Assembly: GCA_023375675.1 (NCBI GenBank)
Contig: JALQBC010000008.1
Span: 1,054,001-1,118,000 of the forward strand
From: Cytospora piceicola
Taxonomy: Eukaryota > Ascomycota > Sordariomycetes > Diaporthales > Cytosporaceae
Direction of reading: 5' to 3'
Length of the DNA: 64,000 bases
The position numbers were made by a program, and so were the translations under genes. Under the pieces are notes generated by a model. The model had not been told where the DNA came from, did no database searches, and worked only from the letters and a program-made list of their open reading frames with translations. Positions 56,266 to 64,000 of this stretch are shown here, piece by piece; positions within the stretch are counted from its first letter, which is position 1, and each line of letters starts with the position of its first letter.

Positions 56266-58809
56266 GCTTATTGCGGTATAATGTTAGGCATGTATGATAC
56301 CTCAAAATTGATCAGAGGATTGCTGCTCAGCTCAAGCTCAGCTTTTGTAATTCCATCCGGAACCCCAGCTTTCTGCCAATCTTCGGATGACCGTATAATT
56401 CAACAAGCCTTGCCCGGAATATGAACCATGGCTAGGTTTCCTGGCGGCATTGTGTTTCATCAATGTGCCAGATTTGAGACCTTACTCTCAATCTTGTCTG
56501 AGTATTTTTACTCCTGGCTTTCCATTGATGTGGTTGTCTAGCTTGTAGCTACTTGCATAGCATTGGGAAATTCGCGGTTTGCTCAGTAGATGTCCCTTCA
56601 ATGTCCCTCAAGTTCACTCAACGGTCTGCAAGGTGTCAATCAAGTATAGAGCTCCCTGCTGTGAGAAAGTTCTGGACAGGCTAAGCAGCTGGCTTAGTGG
56701 GACCTAATTGACACCTTCTAAAGAGGCTTTGCCCCATGCCACCCACATAAGTTGCTCTTGTTGCATCCTATCATGACAACTCCCAATATCAGCAATTTGT
56801 AATGAGCACCTACAGTCACAACCTGTTCCTCTATTGCCCTCTTCAGGAGACGCATATTTCAAGGTTCGTTGAAGCGCTCATCTGCTTTATATGTTTAGTT
56901 CCTGGTCAGCTAAGTCAATTGACCCCAAATATATATTGAACAGATTGCTCACTTTTGAAACTATCAGCTTAACTTCCAGTTCTGGTTTGACATACATCAC
57001 AGTTAAGGGAATCACGGTCTGTGACTAATCTCTCTATGCTTAACGCGAACTTCGCGCTTTAATTCGTACCATACCCATTCCTTATGTATAAATTTAGTTC
57101 TATAGCATAATACAGAAAATTACATTAACACAGAAGACCTTAAATCTGTTGCCTTATAGCTTAACATAACTCTTTATATAGAGGAGGTTACTCTTAGACA
57201 GCACCGAATATATATTTACTTCTATACCTCGACTAAACTCTGTAACACAACATTAGAGGTATGGCACAGTTATTGCTTATATCTGTGTCTAAAGCATATA
57301 GTACATAAATCTGAAGAGATTGATAAGCTAGACATCCTGCCTCACATCAATACTGTAGTTCGACATAAGGACTTTTGTAACTGAGTTTCTCTTAAATCAA
57401 CTGATTGTAGTTCTACAGTTCGACACGAAATTCGCCATACTATTATGGTACACACAGATTCCATGTTTATGTATAGTGCATTGAGTGGAACATTGGAGAT
57501 CTGGAAACATAGTTTACTCTAGGCTCTCTTTCTCGTATTTGGCTTCTCAGCTCGACGCGAATTTCAATGTTCGTAGTTCAAGGATTACTTACACATTGAA
57601 CCCCCTTCCTTATCCCGGCTGTATAGCTTGATATGCATACTCACCCCGGATACTCTCCTAGTAGTGGCCGTTTAAATCTTACAATACCAACATTCAAACG
57701 GTAGGACGTAAGCTGCAACGAGAGCAGCCTTTTCAAGGCCGAGACGTCTTAGACTTTGGCTCCTTGCGAAATCAACGTTACGGGAATGCAAACGAGACCT
57801 GCTCACAGGTCCTTACGACGGACCGCTTAGACTCGTGCTCCTGGACTATCTCGAAGATACCTTTGAGTCCAAGTAGGTTCCTATAGTACTTCAAGAACAC
57901 TCGCCCACAGCACCTCCCTCAATCGACTAGCCATTAAAAGACGACTATACGGAGAGTCTATGCGGTAGTCGCAAGAGTCGCTGCACCTTCCAGTAAGAGA
58001 AGCACTTGCGTGTTGATAATTCACACTATCCATCCCCGACTGCAAAGATCGACGGCAAGATTAACACACATTGAAACGCTCGACAGTCACAAGACCCATA
58101 AGCTCCTCTCCATCGTTTACCTTTATCATACTGTTGCCACCTACAGAAGAAGACTTAACTTCGACGAGCCCTTCGAGGATTCGACTAGTCTAACAGAGCT
58201 GAAGTGGTCTTGCCGAGCTCTTTCCGTAAGCAGGCTAACACTACGAAGCTATCACCAGACCGAAAGACTCGACCCTCTTAGCACCACGTAAATTTCGACA
58301 TCCTAGACGACACCCACGAGACCTTCATCGAGATCGGCGCTATACAAAGAGTGCCTACGAGACTGGATCCATAGCACGACGTAACAAGAAGGCATAACCG
58401 GAAGGGGAGGGCGTTCTTCAGCGAATCGAGGTTATTTCCTTTGCTGATACATCTGGAGAAGACATTGCAAATCTGCACTCGTAGCAGAAGCTCGTTACTG
58501 ACATTGACCTGGGAATCCTTGAGGAGAAAATAGCTCGCTTCGCCGAAGACACAAACTAATACCTTACGAAACATCTTCACTTCGCCCACTCGCCGTTACA
58601 GAACCAAGGTTCGCAAGCCAGACAACTATTCACAAACAACTTCCGACGAAGAGAAAGACCTATCGCAGAATTCCGATTACTCTTTACGATCCACTGCAGA
58701 GCACTCGAGACTCGACAGCAAACACCGACTTACCACAATACTTCGAAACCACCTACGAAACAAACAGCACCTCTACCACAAACCACCCGAACGACACACC
58801 AAAAACAAG
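56266..58809. other. A+T-rich gene-free block, possible decayed mobile element
   Basis: 2.5 kb with no supportable gene. From about 56,270 to 57,650 it is visibly richer in A and T than other spacers. Stops occur in all frames and there are several degenerate copies of a TCGACRCGAATTTC-like string (57042, 57418, 57551). From about 57,680 to 58,800 base composition returns to normal, and stretches of 60-80 codons stay open without an ATG. This could be a transposon relic damaged by repeat-induced point mutation. I found no terminal repeats or recognisable transposase/reverse transcriptase, so it stays a guess. Confidence 0.4.
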
Positions 58810-60222
58810 ATGTGTTTCTCCGAGTTCATCGGCTACACCTGCGGACACTCCTCCGCGGAGGTCCTCCGCCCCTGCCCCATGACGACGCAGCTCCACACGA
58901 ACCCCGTGTGCGCGCGGCACGCCCGCCGGCCGGTCCTGGCCCCCGAGATGTGCCCGGCCTGCCAGCGGGTCCTCCACGGCCGGGCGGTGCTGATCACCGA
59001 GTGGGAGCACCGCTGGATGCACGAGAGGGGGGCCTGCGGCTGCGAGGTCCAGTTCCCGGACCTGTTCCGCCCCCGCGTCGCCGGCCGCGAGAACGGCCCC
59101 GGCGCGGCCGGCGGCAGTACCGGAAACGGTAGGAGCAACACCGGGGCGAAGAGCAACCCCGGGGCGAAGAAGACGCTGCCTAGGATCGGGGGCAACAGCA
59201 AGGCGGGCGCGAAGAATGTCCCCGCCCTCTACCAGGAGACTTTGACTACCACAGTGCCAGGTGACAGCAAGAAGCCAGAGGTGGCCGTCCGGATCCCCTC
59301 TTTCTATGGAGCAGAATGGGTTGATGAGCATCGTCAGCTGCACCTCCAAGGTTCTTGTAAGTGCTTGGGAGACTTCTCCTTCTACAAGACACCTGCAAAC
59401 TACCAGGTTGTCCCACCTTCTTCTGTGCACAGCAGACGCGAACAAGTCGTTCGCATGGCAGGTTCTCAGCCATTCCAGTGGCGAGAGTCCCGGAATGGCA
59501 CCATGCCTCCCTACCTCAACCCTCATAGGGTCTCTGACAAGCGATTTTCGCGTCCAGCCAATTCCATGCACGCTCATCTTCAGCAAGTCACCAACAACCA
59601 TGGAAACCATCCATCTCGTCATGGTCACACAAACCAGGTGAGCACCAACCAAGCTCAGCTGCAACAACGTTCAGCATCCCAGAGAACCCACGTGAATCTC
59701 TCGGCTCCCGGAATTCTTGGACAGTCCTTCAATCGGGGTGGAAGTACCACTGTACCATCCATCCCCCAGAGATCTTCAGGCGCCATCTATGAGGTTGACC
59801 CAGCCAAGTCAACCAACCAGCTGTACAACTTCGCCTGTGGTGAAGGCGCCAAGATCACCAACTGTGCTGACTTCCAGTCGGTGGACTTCCCCAAGACCGA
59901 GGGGATCCTCCCTCTGGTGGGCCTGCCCATTGGTGCAGGACCAGAGGGGCCAGCAGACCTCCCTCACACTGGGGATTTTGACTCCTGTGTCCTGCACGAG
60001 AAGGATCTCCTTTCTTCTTTGGGAGAACCTTGCTTCTTGAGGTACAGGAGCTGGTCTGTCTCATGCCTTCGTGAGTTGAAGGTGAAGCGGGAGCGTACCA
60101 AGCCAGCGGCACGTAGCCGGAGTGTCATCTCCAGTGCTGAGTCTTCTCCCAGCCAGAGTGTTGACTCGAGTGCTTACAGTTCTGACAATGAAGATGGATT
60201 GTCAGAAGAAAATCGCCTCTAG
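58810..60222 (+). CDS. Orphan protein with Cys-rich N-terminal module
   Basis: Single ORF of 470 aa, not recognised as a named family. The first 80 residues are Cys/His-rich: MCFSEF, YTCGH, RPCPM, VCARH, CPACQ, then a GACGCEVQF element, which together look like a metal-binding module. Next comes a Gly/Asn/Lys-rich linker with NTGAKSNPGAKK-type repeats, a second conserved-looking patch (PSFYGAEWVDEHRQLH, CKCLGDF), a long Ser/Gln/His-rich disordered middle, and a Ser-rich acidic tail. No signal peptide or membrane helix. Codon use is GC-rich in the first 350 bases and more relaxed after. It lies just downstream of the A+T-rich block. The frame stays open about 80 codons upstream without an ATG. 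Confidence 0.7.
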   Translation: MCFSEFIGYTCGHSSAEVLRPCPMTTQLHTNPVCARHARRPVLAPEMCPACQRVLHGRAVLITEWEHRWMHERGACGCEVQFPDLFRPRVAGRENGPGAAGGSTGNGRSNTGAKSNPGAKKTLPRIGGNSKAGAKNVPALYQETLTTTVPGDSKKPEVAVRIPSFYGAEWVDEHRQLHLQGSCKCLGDFSFYKTPANYQVVPPSSVHSRREQVVRMAGSQPFQWRESRNGTMPPYLNPHRVSDKRFSRPANSMHAHLQQVTNNHGNHPSRHGHTNQVSTNQAQLQQRSASQRTHVNLSAPGILGQSFNRGGSTTVPSIPQRSSGAIYEVDPAKSTNQLYNFACGEGAKITNCADFQSVDFPKTEGILPLVGLPIGAGPEGPADLPHTGDFDSCVLHEKDLLSSLGEPCFLRYRSWSVSCLRELKVKRERTKPAARSRSVISSAESSPSQSVDSSAYSSDNEDGLSEENRL

Positions 60223-60587
60223 TTGAGCCTTGCTTCACTTCTCTTTCACCATGAGAGGCAAGGAACGTAGACCCGAAGAGAACGAAAAATAACAATTCAC
60301 TGATGCACCAGGCAGAGATGTAGAGTGTTTAGCTCTGAGTCAGCCATCCCTCCACATCCCTCCATCTTGAAGGTAAGTGGCACCCTCATAGGAAACAAAT
60401 GGAATGATGATGCACTGACTTCCCAAACAGAGACGCGAAGAAGACAAAGATGGGTGTAAAAAGAAGGCTGTATTTCTGCTGCATAAGGTCCCTTACAATA
60501 CATACAAAGGAACAAGGGACCATCGTCAACTCTATCATTTATCGCATTGCTTTATTCATTTCGCCTCAAGAGCTGCTACCATCCAGT
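60223..60587. other. Convergent 3' spacer
   Basis: 3' UTRs of the orphan Cys-rich gene and of the complex I 49-kDa gene. The minus-strand ORF here and plus-strand reading across the next gene are shadows. Confidence 0.5.
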
Positions 60588-62226
60588 TTATCGGTCAACC
60601 TCACCTACAAACATATTTGTCAGTATGTCCGTTCCATCAACATTGCGGGCACATGGGAGCTTACCGAACACCAGATCCATCGTTCCGATGATCGCCACCG
60701 CATCAGCCAACAGGTGACCTTTTGCAACGGCATCGAAACCGCCCAAGTGAGCAAAACCAGGCGCACGAACGTGCACGCGGTACGGCCGCTCGCTTCCGTC
60801 ACTCACCACATAGACGCCCATCTCACCCTTGGGCGCCTCGATCACGGAGTATGTGTCACCAGGAGGGACGGCATATCCCTTCGTGTACAGCAGGAAGTGG
60901 TGGATCAGGGCCTCCATGTTCTCCTTCATGGCGGAACGGGGAGGAGGGGCGATCTTGTAGTCCTCAACCTTGACGGGACCAGCGGGCATCTTGTTGAGGC
61001 ATTGGTGGATGATGCGGAGGGACTGGCGGAACTCCTCCATTCGGCAGAGGTATCGGTCATAACAGTCGCCATTGACGCCAACGGGAACGTCAAAGTCGAC
61101 TTGGTCGTATGCGTCGTACGGGGAGGACTTCCGGACGTCCCATGGGACACCAGATCCACGCAGCATGACACCGGTGAAGGACAGGTTGAGAGCCTCGGCA
61201 GCGGAAACGACACCGATGCCACGGAGACGGTCGATCCAAATACGGTTATCGGTCAACATCTCCTCAGTCTCATCGATACGGTCGCCGAATTGGGTGGCCC
61301 ACTGGTAGATATCGTCGAGGAGGCCGAGAGGCAGGTCTTGGGAGACACCACCGGGTCGGACGTACGCAGCATGGAGACGGGCGCCAGAGACGCGCTCATA
61401 GAATTCCTGAGTTTTTGGGCATGCTTTATTAGCGTGGGAGTTCAGAATTATCACATCACATTGCGATGCTTTTTTGAGAATTTTCCGATGATTTCAGGAA
61501 GAAGGATAGCACAAAAATCAAGTTGCTACTTACCATAAGCTTCTCTCGCTCCTCGAAGCCCCACAGGAAGGGCGTGAGAGCACCAACATCCATGGCGTGC
61601 GACAGGACGGACATGAGGTGGTTTAGAACCCGTGTGATCTCGCCAAACATGGTTCGAATCCATTTGGCGCGGTCAGGAATTTCGATGTTCAAAAGCTTCT
61701 CGACGGCCAGGGAGAAGCACTGCTCATTGGTCATCATCGAAACGTAGTCCAGCCGGTCAAAGTAGGGCAGCGCCTGCAGGTACGTCTTGTACTCGCACAG
61801 CTTCTCCGTTCCTCTGTGCAGCAGCCCGACGTGGGGGTCCGCACGCACGATCTCCTCGCCGTTGAGCTCCAGGATCAGCCGCAGCACGCCGTGGGCGGCC
61901 GGGTGCTGGGGACCAAAGTTGACCGTGTAGTGCCGGACCTTGCGCCCTGCTATCGAGCCCTCGCGGGACTTCTCCACCGTCCCCTCGGTTCCCTGGAGCT
62001 GTTGCATCTTGTAGGGGTCGCCGGGCGGGGAGAAGTTCTCATCAACGGGGATCAGGACGGTGCCCTGTGTGTCTCGTGGTTGGGCATGACGACGGAGGCT
62101 TGTGGTGGAGAAGGAGGAGGTCGCGGCTGCCGATCGTGATCGCGTCGCGGTGAATGAGATGGAGCTGGCTGGTCTCAGGCACAGCCGCTTCGCGGTGTGG
62201 CCTGCTAATCGCTGCAGGGTGGCCAT
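60588..62226 (-). CDS. nuo-49: NADH:ubiquinone oxidoreductase 49 kDa subunit (complex I)
   Basis: Core peripheral-arm subunit (NDUFS2/NuoD) that forms the quinone pocket next to cluster N2. Exons 62226-61534, 61406-60665 and 60604-60588 give 483 aa. The mitochondrial presequence is about 45 residues (Arg/Ser-rich). Family blocks: [23 protein letters not shown], with the conserved His near the quinone head group; [40 protein letters not shown]. The last intron (60 nt, GTAAGC...TAG) is frame-neutral and free of stops. Removing it gives the invariant end DLVFGEVDR. Keeping it would insert 20 foreign residues before EVDR. Convergent with the orphan gene. Confidence 0.96.
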
Positions 62227-63320
62227 TATGAAGGAGATTTGGGTTTATTGTGATGATAGAGTAGAGTAGAGCAGAGTAGAGTGGAGAGATCCAAGGATGG
62301 AGGGGGAATCTGGGGTAACTGGGTCCTCCCGCGATAGACCGTGTCGACCTATTTCCCCAGCTTCAATGGGTGTAAGTGAGTGTGGGTAGGTGGTGTGTAA
62401 GTGGACTGTGGAGGCGCTGTGGTGGTTCTCCGTCATTAGAGTCGAGGCTTACTACCGATTAGGCTTAGCGCCCGTCGGGGACGAAGTTTGGCCGGCTAAG
62501 CTTGATTTCACGGCATTTCATTGGACAATTATCAGCAGTCCACTGTACTAGAATACCGTGTATTCCGTACAGTACCTCCTCACTGTAGCAACTCCTAGGA
62601 TCTTCCAAGCTTAACTCTGGACCTTGCTCAAAACACAGACCCAGAGGCCAAAGGAGGAGGAGATTGTAAGGGCAAGTACGACTGAAAGGTACCTAGGTAG
62701 ACATGGAGTCAACGATGCAGCTGCTGGCAAGGGCTTAGAACGACAAGAAGGATATTCACTTCAGCATGTTTGTTGAGTTGATGACACTAAGGACTGGAAT
62801 TAGGGGAATTATTTGGAGTAGACGGTTCTCCCTAGGTGCATACCTTGGAATACGGTATCCCTAGGTACCTAGGTAGAATGGAACCTATAGCAGATGTCTG
62901 CACAGCATGGTTGGTAAAGGCCATTATCTACCTGTGTGACAAATCCCATAGTGGCATCGAAGAGAGTCCTTTCAGGCACGATAGTAGAGACTTTGATTAG
63001 GTTTCCTGTTGTGCCTGGGTGTGCCTGGTGGTGCATCTACATTGTGTGTAAGCGAGTAGCACACCCACTCTGTAAATATTAGCGTGCATATATGCTGTGG
63101 CAGGCATGGGTACCCCTCTGTAGCCCTCCACCTCACAGCCCACTCTACTCCGAAACACCCGCGTGCTGTTGCTTGGAGCAACCCCGAATCTGCAAGTGGG
63201 GCACTCGACCTCGACTAAAGAGCTTATCGACTTATCAATCTTATCCTCACAAAATTTCCAGTTCTGCGCCTTGAAGCACCTTTCGATCTTCCACCCCAAA
63301 CAACACATTGCGCTGCAAAG
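62227..63320. promoter_or_regulatory. Divergent promoter region nuo-49 / AC40
   Basis: 1.1 kb spacer. Two palindrome sites (GGTACCTAGGTAG at 62689-62700; a tandem CCTAGGTACCTAGGTAG around 62860-62875) and a TAGAGTAGAG-type array next to the complex I start. No gene. Confidence 0.5.
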
Positions 63321-64000
63321 ATGGCACCCATAGTAGTACCATCTCCAGAGGAGCTTGACCGCAGGAAAGTGAGTACATACTCTCCCACACCTGCATTGTC
63401 TAATAACAATGGCCATTGACTGACCTTCTCTCCCCTCCATCGCAGATCGTCGGCATCAACGCAGAAACAGTCACAAACACCACCTCGACCGACTTCCCCG
63501 GCCACTACCCCGGCGAGGACCACTCCTGGGATATCGAGGCCTTCAAGGACCAGTTCCGGGTCGTCTTCCACGAGAACGGCCAGCATGACGCCTCCTTCAG
63601 CCTCATCGGGCTCGACGCCTCCATCGCGAACGCCTTCCGCCGCATCCTGATCGCCGAGATCCCCACCCTGGCCATCGAGGACGTCTGGGTCAACAACAAC
63701 ACCAGCGTGATCCAGGACGAGGTCCTGTGCCACAGGCTGGGCCTGATCCCCTTCAAGGGCGGCAAGTACGGGCTGCACGAGTTCATGAAGTGGTACAAGA
63801 AGCCGGGCGCCGACCAGGACCCCTTCGAGAACAGCATGGACTTCAACACGGTCAAGCTGGAGCTCAACGTCGAGTGCACCCGGAGGGCCGACGCCGCCCC
63901 CGGCGAGAAGGACACCAGGAAGCTCTTCGACCACGGCGCCGTCTACGCCTCCGACATGGTCTTCCAGCCCGTCGGCCAGCAGGTCGAGATCTTCGCCGGC
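63321..64000 (+). CDS. RPC40: RNA polymerase I and III subunit AC40 (partial, 3' end outside window)
   Basis: Shared alpha-like subunit of RNA polymerases I and III (yeast Rpc40, human RPAC1), which pairs with AC19 to seed assembly. Exon 1 is 63321-63368 (MAPIVVPSPEELDRRK). A 77-nt intron (GTGAGT, CGCAG) leads to exon 2 from 63446, which stays open to the window end. 201 aa of an expected 340-370 are visible. Family blocks: SFSLIGLDASIANAFRRIL, AEIPTLAIEDVWVNNNTS, IQDEVLCHRLGLIP. The alpha-motif order fits AC40 rather than Rpb3. The rest of the gene lies beyond base 64000. Confidence 0.93.

Overview
This window is nuclear DNA of a filamentous ascomycete (Pezizomycotina, most likely a Sordariomycete). 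I base this on short introns (45-157 nt, one of 738 nt) with GTANGT-type donors and CTAAC/CTGAC branch sites, GC-rich codon use, compact single-gene units on both strands, and fungus-specific proteins: an eisosome BAR protein, VTC4, Rmt2, an Str2-type cystathionine gamma-synthase and an OTT_1508-type deaminase. No rRNA, tRNA, CRISPR or intact transposon was seen. Splice sites were placed by eye from consensus signals, reading frame and conserved protein sequence. Every multi-exon model sums to a whole number of codons.

Layout. 0.3-14.3 kb: BET2 (-), a RhoGAP protein (+), the divergent pair RRS1 (-) / mitoribosomal mS29 (+), and MCM7 (-). 15-28 kb: PEX1 (+, head to head with MCM7), a two-exon OTT_1508-like deaminase (-), a Ste20/GCK kinase (+), SUA5 (+). 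28-37 kb: COPI zeta RET3 (-) head to head with MCM4 (+), a Pil1-family eisosome protein (-), a tiny His-rich ORF (-). 37-49 kb: OST1 (-), six-exon hexokinase (+), RMT2 (-), VTC4 (+), a type II HAD hydrolase (-). 50-64 kb: an orphan zinc-finger-like gene (+), Str2-type enzyme (+), COQ6 (+), an A+T-rich gene-free block (56.3-58.8 kb), an orphan Cys-rich gene (+), complex I 49 kDa subunit (-), and the 5' part of the Pol I/III subunit AC40 (+, cut by the window end).

Most genes are unlinked housekeeping functions: replication licensing (MCM4, MCM7), ribosome and RNA polymerase assembly (RRS1, mS29, AC40), vesicle and ER traffic (BET2, RET3, OST1), mitochondrion (COQ6, complex I), peroxisome (PEX1), phosphate store (VTC4). 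The clearest shared logic is that both MCM genes carry paired ACGCGT (MCB-type) elements just upstream of their starts. The least explained items are the fungal deaminase with its internal minisatellite, two orphan Cys/His-rich genes, the A+T-rich block, and a palindromic TACCTAGGTA motif that recurs in spacers across the whole window.
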